Below are positions 21,158 through 30,488 of a stretch of 64,000 nucleotides of DNA, piece after piece. The notes beneath the pieces are model-generated. The model was not told the DNA's origin, made no database searches, and saw only the letters and a program-made list of their open reading frames with translations. Origin of the DNA: Mycobacterium sp. ITM-2016-00317 (lineage in GTDB: Bacteria; Actinomycetota; Actinomycetes; Mycobacteriales; Mycobacteriaceae); NCBI RefSeq assembly GCF_002968295.1, contig NZ_CP134399.1:3906001-3970000 (forward strand). Reading direction: 5' to 3'. Each line of letters opens with the position of its first letter. Within the stretch, counting starts at the first letter, position 1. The translations under genes and the position numbers were made by a program.

Positions 21158-21559
21158 ATGACCGATCGCAGTGGTTACGCGCCGACGCAGGCCGACGTCG
21201 ACGAGGTGCTGGCGTGGTTCACCCACTACGACGCACTGGCCGTCGCCGGTGACGTCGAGGCCATGGCCGACCAGGCGATGTTCCCGCTCAACGAGGTCAC
21301 CGACGGCCAGGCCGAATCGTGCGACCGGGACAGGTTCGTCGCCCAGATGGCCCGGGAAGTGGGCGGATCCGGGGACCTCACGATGGAGTCGGTACGCACT
21401 CCGCATTTCATCAACCAGAACCTGGTCTTCGTGCTCACCGATGCGACCATCACCGCGGGCGGACACCGCCAGCAGGTCCGCTACGGCGATCTCCTGGTTA
21501 AGACGGCCGGCGGGTGGAAGTTCCAGACGATGGTGCAGGGCGGCTGGGGCGACTCCTAG
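21158..21559 (+). CDS. SnoaL/NTF2-like domain protein
   Basis: A 133-residue alpha+beta protein of the NTF2-like superfamily: a helical N-terminus (QADVDEVLAWFTHYDALAV), then strands HFINQNLVFVLTDATITAG, RQQVRYGDLLVKTAGGWKF and a tryptophan-rich end. Members are isomerases, dehydratases or simple ligand binders; no catalytic residues can be assigned here. AAGGGG lies 7 nt before ATG 21158. It is probably repressed by the divergent TetR through the 21110-21135 site. Confidence 0.7.
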   Translation: MTDRSGYAPTQADVDEVLAWFTHYDALAVAGDVEAMADQAMFPLNEVTDGQAESCDRDRFVAQMAREVGGSGDLTMESVRTPHFINQNLVFVLTDATITAGGHRQQVRYGDLLVKTAGGWKFQTMVQGGWGDS

Positions 21560-21626
21560 CCGGGCCGGGTTATGCGGGCAGCGAACGCCACCTGCGGCGA
21601 AGTCCCCAGGTGGCATTCTCTGCCAC

Positions 21627-22361
21627 ATGACCGTGCACCGAACATCCCTGCGCCACGCCGTCGACGGCAGGCACTTCGACGCCGTGCTGGTCCGCGACGA
21701 CGCGGTCTCCGCCGGTCCCACCGTCCTGGTCTTCCACGGGATGGAGGGCCGCAGCGACGTCCAGCTCGACATCGCGACGCGGCTGGCGCAGTCGGGGTAT
21801 CAGGCCATCGCGGTGGATCTGTTCGGCGAGGACGTCAGTGCGGGCGGTCTCGAGGCCACCACGGCCGCCATGACCGACTTTCTCGGCGACCGGGAGGCAC
21901 TGGGCCGTCGCCTGGACGCGGTGTTCGAGAACCTGGTCGCCACACCCGGGGTGGACGCCGAACGGGTCGCGGCGATCGGCTTCTGCTTCGGCGGACTGTG
22001 CGTGCTCGATCTGGCCCGCGCCGGGCATCCCCTGGCCGCGGTCGCGAGCTTCCACGGACTGCTGACCCCGCCCCCGCACATCGGACAGCGACCCGTGACG
22101 GCCAGGATCATCGTGTTCCACGGCTGGGACGATCCGTTCGCCACGCCCGAGGACGTCGTCGCGCTCGGCAGCGAGCTTTCCGGACGCGGCATCGACTGGC
22201 AGCTGCACGCCTACGGCGACACCCTGCATGCGTTCATGGCGCCGTTCGCCGACGATCCGACGCGCGGTGTGCTTTACAGCGAATCCGCGGCACGCCGTGC
22301 ATGGGCGTCGCTCGAGGCCTTCCTCGCCGAGTGCTTCGCCGACGACTCCGCTGTGCACTGA
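21627..22361 (+). CDS. Dienelactone hydrolase family protein
   Basis: A 244-residue alpha/beta hydrolase of the DLH group, with the characteristic cysteine nucleophile in GFCFGG (about residue 119), the acid in HGWDDPFATPED and the histidine in DTLHAFMAP. Members hydrolyse dienelactone (chloroaromatic degradation) or act as general carboxyl-ester hydrolases. No aromatic pathway genes are nearby, so the substrate is open. It follows the SnoaL gene by 67 nt without a clear ribosome site at ATG 21627. Confidence 0.85.
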   Translation: MTVHRTSLRHAVDGRHFDAVLVRDDAVSAGPTVLVFHGMEGRSDVQLDIATRLAQSGYQAIAVDLFGEDVSAGGLEATTAAMTDFLGDREALGRRLDAVFENLVATPGVDAERVAAIGFCFGGLCVLDLARAGHPLAAVASFHGLLTPPPHIGQRPVTARIIVFHGWDDPFATPEDVVALGSELSGRGIDWQLHAYGDTLHAFMAPFADDPTRGVLYSESAARRAWASLEAFLAECFADDSAVH

Positions 22362-22421
22362 CCTGAACCGGTCGCGTGGAACCGTCCCGGCGGGATACCG
22401 TGTCGCGGGGAGGACACAGGT

Positions 22422-23825
22422 ATGAGCAAATTTCGCAGCAGGGTCGGCCGGACGGCTACCTGCGCCGCCGCGCTCGGTGTGGCGGTCACGGTCGGCGGGG
22501 TCGCGGCCACGCATCCGTCGTCGATCTCGGGTTCCCCGATCGATCTGACCGCGTTGATCGTGGTCGGCAGCTCCACCCATCCCGACCCGACCGGCAACGA
22601 GGACTTCTTCGGCGGCAAGTTCAACCAGTCCCCCTACAACCCGGGCGGCCTACCGGGCCCAGCCCTGGTCGGGGTCGATTTCCGCGGCGGCACGGCCGCG
22701 ATCAACGAAGCACTGCAAGCCAATTCGGGCGCCGACAACGCCGTGCTGTCCTCCGGGTGGGGCGCCGCCAACGCCAGCCTGCTGCTGCAGCGACTCGACC
22801 GGGCGGCCGACCCCGCGCTGCCCGGCACGCTGTTCGTGCTGGACAACAACGTCTCCCGGCCCGACGGCGGATTCGGCACGCGCTACCCGCTCTTCGCGCT
22901 GATCGGGGTCAATCCGTTCCCGTCGCGCACCGACACCCTCGCCAAGGCGGTGGTGGACATCGCCTACCAGTACAACTACAACTCGAACGCGCCCGCGGAC
23001 CTGTTCAACCTCGTCGCGCACGTGAACTCACTGGTGGCCTACCTCTACGACTACCGGGACCAGCCCCAGATCGACCTGCCCGTCGACGTCGACGGCAGGC
23101 CGACAGTGTCCTGCGGCACGGCCAACACGTGCGCGGTGCTCGCCTCCGGCGACGCCGTGCCGTGCGAGGACGCCCGCTGCGCCACCCCAGACGGCGAGCG
23201 GGCGCTCGCCTACGTGACGACCCGCGGCAACACCACCTACGTCACCTACACCGCCGACGAACTCCCGCTGGCACGGCTGATCCGGGACCTGCTGGGCGAC
23301 GCGGTCGCCGACGCGGCGGCTCCGCTGCTCAAGGTGATCGTCGACTCCGCCTATTACGGCGGCAACCCGATCCCGTCGGATCCGAGCCGCTACCGGCCCG
23401 CGCGGCTGATGCCGTCGCTGGGCGAGCTTGTCAGTACTGCCGCGAAGGTCCCGGGTGCGATCCGGGAAGGCCTGGAGTCGTTGGCTGCCAACCATTCTCC
23501 GCAGCAGTCCGACGAGCCGGAACCGCTGTCCCGGCGGGAGAAGGACTCCGCTGACGTGTCGGAACCGGGCGATGCGCACGATCCCGCCGACACCGGCATC
23601 CCGGCAGCGGACGAGGAACCGGACACCGAGGACCTCGCGGACTACGCCGACACCGTCTTCGATACCGACGCCGACGCCGAGACCAAGACCGAGACCGACG
23701 CCGAAGCCGAGACCGAGACCGACGAGTCCGCGGCCGCCGACAGCGCCGCGAGCCGGGCCGGGGACGACGCCAACGCCGGCCAGCGCGCCGACGCCGCGGA
23801 TTCGTCGCAGCCGGCGAATCCGTAG
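22422..23825 (+). CDS. Secreted PE-PPE-domain protein, catalytic serine apparently lost
   Basis: A 467-residue protein with an N-terminal signal/anchor (about residues 8-30) followed by a PE-PPE domain (about 40-300), the alpha/beta-hydrolase-like domain of mycobacterial PE/PPE proteins: GNEDFFGGKFNQSPYN, LDNNVSRPDGGFGTRYP and NLVAHVNSLVAYLYDYRD. Where active members have GYSQGA, this one reads SSGWGAANAS, so the serine seems replaced; the later YDGIADFP-type motif is also altered. There is no PE or PPE domain in front. The C-terminal 110 residues are disordered and acidic with alternating TETDAEAE units. AGGACACAGGT precedes the ATG. It probably sits at the cell envelope; the role is unknown. 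Confidence 0.75.
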   Translation: MSKFRSRVGRTATCAAALGVAVTVGGVAATHPSSISGSPIDLTALIVVGSSTHPDPTGNEDFFGGKFNQSPYNPGGLPGPALVGVDFRGGTAAINEALQANSGADNAVLSSGWGAANASLLLQRLDRAADPALPGTLFVLDNNVSRPDGGFGTRYPLFALIGVNPFPSRTDTLAKAVVDIAYQYNYNSNAPADLFNLVAHVNSLVAYLYDYRDQPQIDLPVDVDGRPTVSCGTANTCAVLASGDAVPCEDARCATPDGERALAYVTTRGNTTYVTYTADELPLARLIRDLLGDAVADAAAPLLKVIVDSAYYGGNPIPSDPSRYRPARLMPSLGELVSTAAKVPGAIREGLESLAANHSPQQSDEPEPLSRREKDSADVSEPGDAHDPADTGIPAADEEPDTEDLADYADTVFDTDADAETKTETDAEAETETDESAAADSAASRAGDDANAGQRADAADSSQPANP

Positions 23826-23828
23826 GCT
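23823..23828 (+). promoter_or_regulatory. -10 box (TAGGCT) for the acyl-ACP thioesterase gene
   Basis: TAGGCT begins inside the stop codon of the PE-PPE gene and ends 8 nt before ATG 23837, consistent with a leaderless or nearly leaderless transcript. Confidence 0.4.
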
Positions 23829-23836
23829 CGCAGGCG

Positions 23837-24610
23837 ATGCCTGTGAACCCCGTCGAGCACCGACTGACCGCGCGGCCGGACTCCGGCTACGTCTACCGCA
23901 CCGCGTGGCGGGTGGCCACCGGCGACGTCGGCGACGATCTCAACCTGCGCATGGACGGCGTGGCCCGCTACATCCAGGAGGTCGGCGCCGAGAACCTCGT
24001 CGACGCCGGGGAAGCCGAGGCGCATCCGCACTGGCTGGTGCAGCGCACCGTGATCGACGTGATCGAGCCGGTCGGATTTCCCAACGAGGTGTCGTTCAGC
24101 AGATGGTGCTCGGCGCTGTCGCTACGCTGGTGCACGATGCGGGTCGACCTCGTCGGCAGCGACGGCGGCCGCATCGAGACCGAAGGCTTCTGGATCGCGA
24201 TGAACGCGAAAACGCTGACACCGCAACGGGCCACCGACTCGCTGATCGAGAAGTTCTCCACCACCACCGACGAGCACCGCCTCAAGTGGCGCCCGTGGCT
24301 GCAGAATCCCGCCGCACCCGACCGGGAGATGCCGTTCGCGCTGCGCCGCACCGATATCGACCTGTTCGAACACGTCACCAATACCGCCTACTGGCACGCG
24401 GTGCACGAGGTGATGGCGGTCGAGACCGACATCTGCACCGCGCCGTACCGGACCGTGATGGAGTACCGCAAGCCGATCAAGTACGGCGAGGAGGTGACGG
24501 TGCGCTGGCAGCGCCGCACGGACACGCCGACCCCGGAGGTGCACTTCGCGCTGACCGTCGGCGACGACGTCCGGGCCGCGGGGCTGCTGCGGGGGCTGTC
24601 GCTAGGCTGA
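23837..24610 (+). CDS. Acyl-ACP thioesterase (FatA-like double hotdog)
   Basis: A 257-residue protein with two tandem hotdog domains typical of the acyl-ACP thioesterase family. Domain 1 is about residues 15-135 ([43 protein letters not shown]). Domain 2 is about 165-250, with [17 protein letters not shown] carrying the catalytic D-x-N-x-H/N-type residues. It releases fatty acids from an acyl carrier, or acts on acyl-CoA in bacteria. It precedes echA14 by 4 nt, so both may act on acyl chains. Confidence 0.85.
   Translation: MPVNPVEHRLTARPDSGYVYRTAWRVATGDVGDDLNLRMDGVARYIQEVGAENLVDAGEAEAHPHWLVQRTVIDVIEPVGFPNEVSFSRWCSALSLRWCTMRVDLVGSDGGRIETEGFWIAMNAKTLTPQRATDSLIEKFSTTTDEHRLKWRPWLQNPAAPDREMPFALRRTDIDLFEHVTNTAYWHAVHEVMAVETDICTAPYRTVMEYRKPIKYGEEVTVRWQRRTDTPTPEVHFALTVGDDVRAAGLLRGLSLG
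24603..24608 (+). promoter_or_regulatory. -10 box (TAGGCT) for leaderless echA14
   Basis: TAGGCT overlaps the end of the thioesterase gene and ends 6 nt before GTG 24615, so echA14 can be transcribed on its own. Confidence 0.4.
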
Positions 24611-24614
24611 CCGG

Positions 24615-25367
24615 GTGTCCGAACTCGTACTGACGCAGGTCGAGGACCGCGTCGCGCTGATCACCGTCAACGATCCCGACCGCCGCAACGCGGTGACCGC
24701 CGAGATCTCCGCGGCGCTGCGCGCCGCGGTCGAGGGCGCCGAGGCGGATCCCGATGTGCACGCGGTGATCGTGACCGGTGCGGGCAAGGCGTTCTGCGCC
24801 GGTGCCGACCTGACCGCGCTCGGCGCGGCGACCGAGGAGGGGTTGCGGGTGATCTACGACGGTTTCCTGGCCGTCGCGAACTGCACGCTGCCCACGATCG
24901 CCGCGGTCAACGGCGCAGCCGTCGGCGCCGGGCTCAACCTGGCGCTGGCCGCCGACGTCCGGATCGCCGGGCCGGCAGCGATGTTCGATCCGCGCTTCCA
25001 GAAGCTCGGCATCCATCCCGGCGGCGGCGCCACCTGGATGCTGCAGCGCATCGTCGGACCGCAGGCCGCCCGCGCCGCGCTGTTGTTCGGCATGCGGTTC
25101 GACGCCGACGCCGCGGTGCGCCACGGCCTGGCACTCGATGTCGCCGAGGACCCGGTCGCCGCGGCGCGCGCGCTGGCCGCAGGCCCGGCCGCCGCGCCGC
25201 GGGAGGTGGTTCTGGCCACCAAGGCGTCCATGCGGGCCACCGCGAACCCGGGCAGCGTCGACGTCGATCAGCACCGGCTCGCGGTCGACATCGAGATCGT
25301 CCCGCAGGCGCGCTCGATCGAGTCGCCCGAGTTCGCTGCCCGGTTGGCCGCGGCAAAGCGCAGGTAG
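24615..25367 (+). CDS. echA14: Enoyl-CoA hydratase/isomerase family protein EchA14
   Basis: A 250-residue crotonase-fold protein. It shows [14 protein letters not shown] near the N-terminus, the oxyanion-hole segments [11 protein letters not shown] (about residue 60) and [20 protein letters not shown] (about 100), and [14 protein letters not shown] where many hydratases carry catalytic glutamates. At the second position H-P-G-G replaces the usual P-(E/D)-x-G, so it may not be a standard hydratase. It would act on acyl-CoA in beta-oxidation-like chemistry. The name follows gene order (Rv2486). It ends 1 nt before the convergent bkdC stop. Confidence 0.82.
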   Translation: MSELVLTQVEDRVALITVNDPDRRNAVTAEISAALRAAVEGAEADPDVHAVIVTGAGKAFCAGADLTALGAATEEGLRVIYDGFLAVANCTLPTIAAVNGAAVGAGLNLALAADVRIAGPAAMFDPRFQKLGIHPGGGATWMLQRIVGPQAARAALLFGMRFDADAAVRHGLALDVAEDPVAAARALAAGPAAAPREVVLATKASMRATANPGSVDVDQHRLAVDIEIVPQARSIESPEFAARLAAAKRR

Positions 25368-25368
25368 C

Positions 25369-26532
25369 TCACAGGTCCAGCAGCGCCCGCTCCGGCTCCT
25401 CGATCAGCGACCGCAGGTCGCCGAGAAACGCCGCCACCTGGGCGCCGTCGGCGATCCGGTGGTCGAACGCGCACGTCAGCCTCATCGTGGGCCGCGCCGT
25501 CACCGTGCCGTCGACCACCACCGCACGCGGCTTCAGCGCGCCCATACCGAGGATCGCCGCCTCGGGGTGGTTGATGACGGGAATCCCGTCGTCGAGGCCG
25601 AGCGCGCCGAAGTTCGACACGGTGAAGGTCGACCCTTGCAGCTCAACGGGTTTGACGGTGCCGTCCCGGGCGGCGGTGATCAGCCGGTCGACCTCACCGG
25701 CGAGCTGCCGAGTGGTCCGGTTCTGCGCGTCGACGACGATCGGCACCAGCAGGCCGCGCGGTGCGGCGACACCGACGCCGAGATGGACCGCGTCGTGGAC
25801 GTGGATACGCGGACCGTCGACGGTGTCCATCCAGGTCGAGTTCAGCACCGGGTGGCGGCGCAGCGCGACGACCAGCAGGCGAAGCACGAGCACGAACGGT
25901 GTGACGGTGTCCGCCCCTGCCTCGGTGAGCCGCTCGCGCAGCCGCAGCAGCCCGGTGCCGTCGACCTCGACGGACGCGGTCGCATCGGGAATTTCCTGGC
26001 GGGACAATGCCATTCGCCGGGCCATCTCCAGCCGGACGCCGGTGACCGCAACGGGCTCCTGCTGTCGGGTGTCGACCGCGGCCAGGACGTCGTCGGGTGT
26101 GACGATGCCGTCCGGTCCCGAGCCGTCGATCCGGGTCAGGTCCACCTGGTGCTCGGCGGCCAGTTTGCGCACGGGGGGTTTGGCCCTGGCTCGGCGCCGG
26201 CTGCCGTCCATCGTGTCGTCGGCGCCGTAACCGACGAGCACCGGTGTGCGCCGCGGCGACGTCGACGTCGTCGGGCAGGCCACCGGGGCGTCTGTCCGGA
26301 TGCGTACCAGCACCGAGCCGACGGGCAGTGTCTGCCCTTCTGCACCACCGAGTTCGGTGACGTGGCCGGCATACGGGCTGGGGATCTCCACCTCGGCCTT
26401 GTTGGTCTCCACGGTGCACAGCGTCTGGTTCAGCGCGACCTCGTCGCCGACCGCGACGTTCCACTGCGTGACCGTCGCTTCCTCCAGCCCTTCACCGAGG
26501 TCGGGGACCAGGAAATCCTGCACGGTGCTCAT
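25369..26532 (-). CDS. bkdC: Branched-chain alpha-keto acid dehydrogenase E2 (dihydrolipoyl acyltransferase)
   Basis: A 387-residue E2 subunit. The lipoyl domain (residues 1-80) has the modified lysine in [10 protein letters not shown] (about residue 44). A short linker leads to the E3/E1-binding domain ([14 protein letters not shown], about 125-155). The C-terminal catalytic domain (about 170-387) has the catalytic [10 protein letters not shown]. It passes acyl groups from E1 via lipoate to CoA, forming isovaleryl-, isobutyryl- and methylbutyryl-CoA. ATG 26532 overlaps the bkdB stop (ATGA). The M. tuberculosis homologue Rv2495c belongs to a proven BCKADH with Lpd as E3. Confidence 0.93.
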   Translation of the reverse strand: MSTVQDFLVPDLGEGLEEATVTQWNVAVGDEVALNQTLCTVETNKAEVEIPSPYAGHVTELGGAEGQTLPVGSVLVRIRTDAPVACPTTSTSPRRTPVLVGYGADDTMDGSRRRARAKPPVRKLAAEHQVDLTRIDGSGPDGIVTPDDVLAAVDTRQQEPVAVTGVRLEMARRMALSRQEIPDATASVEVDGTGLLRLRERLTEAGADTVTPFVLVLRLLVVALRRHPVLNSTWMDTVDGPRIHVHDAVHLGVGVAAPRGLLVPIVVDAQNRTTRQLAGEVDRLITAARDGTVKPVELQGSTFTVSNFGALGLDDGIPVINHPEAAILGMGALKPRAVVVDGTVTARPTMRLTCAFDHRIADGAQVAAFLGDLRSLIEEPERALLDL

Positions 26533-27569
26533 GGCCGGCTCATCGCGTTCTCGACGCAGTCGAGGAGCCGGTCCACCCCGGGCAGCCACAGCTTCTCCAG
26601 CCGCGCCGGTGGATAGGGCGTGTCGAATCCGGTGGCCCGCAGTACCGGCGCCTCCAGGTCGTAGAAGCACTCCTCCTGGATCCGGGCCGCCAGTTCCGCG
26701 CCGAATCCCAGTGTGCGCGAACCCTCGTGCATCACCACCGCCCGGCCGGTCCTGCGGACCGACGCTGCGACGGTGTCGAAGTCCAGCGGGTTCAACGAGC
26801 GCAGGTCGATCACTTCCAGACTCGACGGGCACACGTCGGCGGCGTGCAGCGCCGTGGCCACCAACGGTCCGTAGGTGATCACGGTGACGTCGTCACCAGG
26901 ACGCCTGATCTCGGCCCGCCCGATCGGCGGTGCGGGATTTCCGGTGTCCACCACTTCTTTGGCCCAGTAGCGGCGCTTGGGTTCCAGATAGATCACCGGG
27001 TCGCGACTCGCGATGGCGTACCGCAGCAACCAGTAGGCATCGGTGGGGGTCGACGGGACCACCACTTTCAGGCCCGCGGTGTGCAGCCAGTGCGTCTCGG
27101 TCGACTCCGAATGATGCTCCACCGCACCGATTCCCCCGAACGATGGGATCCGCACCGTCACCGGCATGTCGATGTCGCCGCGCGTGCGCATACGGTACTT
27201 CGCCAAATGGCTGACCATCTGGTCGAACGCCGGGGCGGCGAAGCCGTCGAACTGGATCTCCGGCACCGGGACCAGGCCGCGGATCGCCATGCCGACCGCG
27301 ATGCCGATGATCGCCGACTCGGCCAGCGGGGTATCGAAACACCGTTGCGCTCCGAAGGTCTCGGCCAGGCCTTCGGTGACCCGGAAGACACCGCCGAGGG
27401 TGGCGACGTCCTCACCGAAGACCAGCACCCGCGCGTCGGCCCGCATCGCGTCGTGCAGCGCGCGGTTGACGGCCTGCGCCATGGATATCGACGCGATCGG
27501 CTCCGGATGCGGCTCCGGCGCGTCGTCGTTGTCGTCGAAATCCACAGGCCGGTCGATCAATTGCGTCAT
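26529..27569 (-). CDS. bkdB: Branched-chain alpha-keto acid dehydrogenase E1 beta subunit
   Basis: A 346-residue transketolase-like E1 beta subunit: [52 protein letters not shown] and [16 protein letters not shown] are family blocks around the thiamine diphosphate site, with the transketolase C-terminal domain after about residue 215. It forms the alpha2-beta2 E1 with BkdA and decarboxylates the keto acids of leucine, isoleucine and valine. It starts 2 nt after the bkdA stop and overlaps bkdC, so the three are one operon. Confidence 0.92.
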   Translation of the reverse strand: MTQLIDRPVDFDDNDDAPEPHPEPIASISMAQAVNRALHDAMRADARVLVFGEDVATLGGVFRVTEGLAETFGAQRCFDTPLAESAIIGIAVGMAIRGLVPVPEIQFDGFAAPAFDQMVSHLAKYRMRTRGDIDMPVTVRIPSFGGIGAVEHHSESTETHWLHTAGLKVVVPSTPTDAYWLLRYAIASRDPVIYLEPKRRYWAKEVVDTGNPAPPIGRAEIRRPGDDVTVITYGPLVATALHAADVCPSSLEVIDLRSLNPLDFDTVAASVRRTGRAVVMHEGSRTLGFGAELAARIQEECFYDLEAPVLRATGFDTPYPPARLEKLWLPGVDRLLDCVENAMSRP

Positions 27570-27571
27570 TC

Positions 27572-28657
27572 TCAGGCCTCCTTCGCCAGCTCGGCCAGCA
27601 GCTCGTCGCGTTGCCGCGCCAGATCGGGCGTGATGTCGTGATAGACGGTGTCGAACACCTCGCCGACGTCGATGTCGGGTTCGTGGATCACCGCGTCGCG
27701 CAACTCGGACCGGAGCCGCTGCGCGCGGTGCGCGACCCGGTCTTCCAGCCGCTGGGTCCACACCCCGTCACGCTGCAGGTAGGCGCGGTAGCGGGTGATC
27801 GGATCGCGTGCGCGCCAGCGTTCCACGTCTTCGGCGGATCGGTACCTGGTCGGGTCGTCGGAGGTGGTGTGTGGCCCCATCCGATAGGTCACCGCCTCGA
27901 TGAAGGTGGGACCACCACCCTCACGGGCCTGCGCGGCGGCCTGTTCCATCACCACGTAGCAGGCCAGCACGTCGTTGCCGTCGACCCGCACCCCGGGCAT
28001 GCCGTACCCGATGGCCCGGTGCGCCAGTGTCGGGCCCGCGTGTTGCCGGTCGACCGGCACCGAGATGGCCCACTGGTTGTTCTGCACGAAGAACACGCAC
28101 GGCGCCCGGAACACCGCGGCCAGATTCAACGCCTCGTGGGCGTCGCCCTCGGAGGTGGCGCCGTCGCCCAGGAACGCCACAGTCACCGAGTCCTCGCCCA
28201 GCCGCTCGGCCGCCATCGCCGCACCGACGGCGTGCAGGCCGTGGGTGCCGATCGGGATGGCCACCGGTGCCACACACTTGTCGGTGAAGCCGAGGCCACC
28301 GTGCCAACGGCCGCGCCACAGCGCCCCCAGCTGGGCCGGCGCGATCCCGCGCAGCAGGAATGCGCCGAGCTCGCGGTACTGCGGAAACAGCCAGTCGGTC
28401 TTGCGCAGGCAGGCCGCGGCGCCGACCTGCGCCGCTTCCTGCCCGCGGCAGGACGCGAACAGCGCCAGTTCGCCCTGTCGTTGCAGGTTGACGAACTCGG
28501 AGTCGAGTTCGCGGGTGACGACCATGGACTCGTAGAGCCAGGCCAGGGTCTCGGGTGGGAGGTCTCGTCGGTATCTGGACTCGGTGGTCGGGGCGCCGTC
28601 GGGCGCCACCAGTTGAACCGGCTCGCCGTACTCAGAGAGCACCGACCGTCCCGCCAT
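27572..28657 (-). CDS. bkdA: Branched-chain alpha-keto acid dehydrogenase E1 alpha subunit
   Basis: A 361-residue E1 alpha subunit. The thiamine diphosphate motif runs from GDGATSEGD (about residue 160) to FFVQNNQWAIS, and the phosphorylation-loop region reads YRMGPHTTSDDPTRYR. It binds ThDP/Mg and performs the oxidative decarboxylation with BkdB. ATG 28657 follows AGGAGG at good spacing, preferred over an in-frame start at 28675. It is the first gene of bkdABC. Confidence 0.92.
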   Translation of the reverse strand: MAGRSVLSEYGEPVQLVAPDGAPTTESRYRRDLPPETLAWLYESMVVTRELDSEFVNLQRQGELALFASCRGQEAAQVGAAACLRKTDWLFPQYRELGAFLLRGIAPAQLGALWRGRWHGGLGFTDKCVAPVAIPIGTHGLHAVGAAMAAERLGEDSVTVAFLGDGATSEGDAHEALNLAAVFRAPCVFFVQNNQWAISVPVDRQHAGPTLAHRAIGYGMPGVRVDGNDVLACYVVMEQAAAQAREGGGPTFIEAVTYRMGPHTTSDDPTRYRSAEDVERWRARDPITRYRAYLQRDGVWTQRLEDRVAHRAQRLRSELRDAVIHEPDIDVGEVFDTVYHDITPDLARQRDELLAELAKEA

Positions 28658-28739
28658 ACCGCCTCCTAGGGTCACTGGCGGCGGATCGCGCCGTCAGACG
28701 ACTGAGGTGCTCAGAGCAGCGGCGGAGAGCTGACCCCTG

Positions 28740-28838
28740 GTGTGGGGCTGCCTGCTGGGCGCCGGGGTGTGGCGCCCGTTCGACGACGCGGTGCACGCCG
28801 TTGCGCTGGGGCACCCCTATTATGCCGACGAACTGTGA
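28740..28838 (+). other. Possible 32-residue ORF or coding remnant
   Basis: From GTG 28740 the frame reads a protein-like peptide (GCLLGAGVWRPFDDAVHAVA, then LGHPYYADEL) with G/C third positions, ending at TGA 28836-28838. A TGA two codons upstream closes the frame, so it is either a tiny gene or the tail of a lost one. There is no ribosome site at good spacing. It lies in the 242-base gap between divergent bkdA and the phosphatase gene. Confidence 0.25.
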
Positions 28839-28899
28839 ACCGGACCACACAAGTCCCTGCGCGCGTCGCGACGCCGCGCCAATCCAGAGGAAACGCCTG

Positions 28900-29682
28900 A
28901 TGTCCGACGCCACCACACCAGCCCGTCACCGGCGGGGTCTGCGCACTTCGGTGATGCGGAAATCCGCCGCGGCTTACGCCGTGGCGCTGCTGTTCGCGAT
29001 CGGCGCGGCGACTCCGGCCGCGGCGACCGGCGCGATGTGCGTGACGTTCATCCGCCACGCCGAGTCCGCCGGCAACGCCTCAGGGCTGATCGACACCTCC
29101 ACCCCGGGGCCGGCCCTGACTCGGGCCGGCGAACAGCAGGCGCAGAACGTGGCGTCCACGTGGGGCGACGCACACTTCGCCGGCCTCTACGCCTCGACCA
29201 TGGTGCGGACACAACTGACCGCGGCACCCCTGTCGGAAAAGCTCGGGCTGCCCGTCCAGGTCGTCGACGGTCTGCAGGAGATCGAAGCCGGGGTGTTCGA
29301 GCACACCCCGGAGCGCGACGCGGCGCAGGGCTACGGCCTGTACCCGTTCGCGTGGGCCGTACAGAACCGGCGCGACCTGCGCATCCCCGGGTCGATCAAC
29401 GGTGAGGAGTTCGACGCCCGGATGGACTCGGCACTGCAGACGATCTGGGACAACGGCGACCGCGACCCCGCCGTGTTCTCCCACGGCGCCGCGATCATGT
29501 TCTGGACCATGATGAACACCGACACCCTGACACCCGAAGCGGAGATCGACCTGCTCACCACCGCGCCGCTGGCCAACACCGACTACGTCGTCGTCGAGGG
29601 CACCCCGGCAACCGGGTGGGCATTGGTGAACTGGAACGGGCGGCTGTTCGGTCCCGAATCGGGCTGCGGCCGGACGGGCTAG
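28900..29682 (+). CDS. Secreted histidine-phosphatase-family protein
   Basis: A 260-residue protein. A basic N-terminus (RHRRGLRTSVMRK) and hydrophobic core with an AAA site near residue 46 give a clear Sec signal peptide. The mature part is a histidine phosphatase/phosphoglycerate-mutase fold with the catalytic RHG-type motif as FIRHAESAGN (about residue 56), STMVRTQLTAAPLS, and the second histidine in FSHGAAIMFW. It would remove phosphate from a periplasmic or extracellular substrate via phosphohistidine. AGAGG precedes ATG 28900; ATG 28954 is an alternative start with the signal intact. It ends overlapping citE by 4 nt (convergent). Confidence 0.85.
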   Translation: MSDATTPARHRRGLRTSVMRKSAAAYAVALLFAIGAATPAAATGAMCVTFIRHAESAGNASGLIDTSTPGPALTRAGEQQAQNVASTWGDAHFAGLYASTMVRTQLTAAPLSEKLGLPVQVVDGLQEIEAGVFEHTPERDAAQGYGLYPFAWAVQNRRDLRIPGSINGEEFDARMDSALQTIWDNGDRDPAVFSHGAAIMFWTMMNTDTLTPEAEIDLLTTAPLANTDYVVVEGTPATGWALVNWNGRLFGPESGCGRTG

Positions 29683-30488
29683 GGGGCGAGCGCCATGATG
29701 CGTTCGGCGCGCCGCAACACCGGCATGTCGACCATCTGGCCCTCGAACTGAAACACCCCGCGCTGCGTGCGCGCCGCGTCGAGGACGCGGCGGGCCCAGT
29801 CGACCTCGCCGTCGGTCGGGGCGTACCCGGCGCGGATCACCGCCACCTGCGACGGGTGGATGGCGACCTTGACGTCGAACCCGACCGCGACGGCGTCGTC
29901 GACCTCGCCGCGCAGCCCGTCGAGGTTCTTGATGTCCAGGTACACCGAGTCCAGCGCCAGCCGGCCGTAGGCCTTGGCGGCCAGCAGCGTCTGGGAGCGC
30001 ACGTGGCGGGCCACCTCGCGGTAGGAACCGTCGGGATAGCGGTTGGCCGTGCCGCCGAGCACCGCGAAAAGGTCCTCGGCACCCCACATCAGCGCGTACG
30101 CGTTGTCCACCCGGGCCAGATCGACGACGTTGAGCGCGCCGAGCGGGGTCTCGATCAGCACGATGACCTCGTGCGGCGCCAGCGCGGCGACCTGTTCGGG
30201 CGCCTCGGTCTTGGCCAGCATCACCGTCGTGTACGGCGTGCGGGCCAGCGCCGCCAGGTCGAGTTGGTGGTCGGGGGTGTCGGCCGGGTTGACCCGCACC
30301 ACGGTGCGGGACGGATCCATCTGCGTCGCCACCAGCGCCTCGCGGGCGGCCTCGCGGTCCTTGGCCGCGACGCCGTCCTCCAGATCGAGGATCACCACAT
30401 CGGCTGCCGCCGCGGCCTTTTCGAAGCGTTCCGGCCGGTCGGCCGGGCAGAACAACCAGGCGGGACCTGCTGCCAGCGCCATCGTCAC
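29679..30488 (-). CDS. citE: CitE-like beta-hydroxyacyl-CoA lyase (Rv2498c homologue)
   Basis: A 269-residue HpcH/HpaI aldolase-family TIM barrel: PADRPERFEKAAAAADVVIL, LDLEDGVAAKDREAAR, VRVNPAD, the acid in IETPLGALN and WGAEDLFAVLG. Metal and CoA-thioester handling is typical. From memory, M. tuberculosis Rv2498c cleaves several beta-hydroxyacyl-CoAs, including HMG-CoA-like substrates, which fits the last step of leucine breakdown here. GTG 30488 overlaps the maoC TGA (GTGA). The symbol is the traditional one; a citrate lyase role is unlikely because no partner subunits are present. Confidence 0.85.
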   Translation of the reverse strand: MTMALAAGPAWLFCPADRPERFEKAAAAADVVILDLEDGVAAKDREAAREALVATQMDPSRTVVRVNPADTPDHQLDLAALARTPYTTVMLAKTEAPEQVAALAPHEVIVLIETPLGALNVVDLARVDNAYALMWGAEDLFAVLGGTANRYPDGSYREVARHVRSQTLLAAKAYGRLALDSVYLDIKNLDGLRGEVDDAVAVGFDVKVAIHPSQVAVIRAGYAPTDGEVDWARRVLDAARTQRGVFQFEGQMVDMPVLRRAERIMALAP

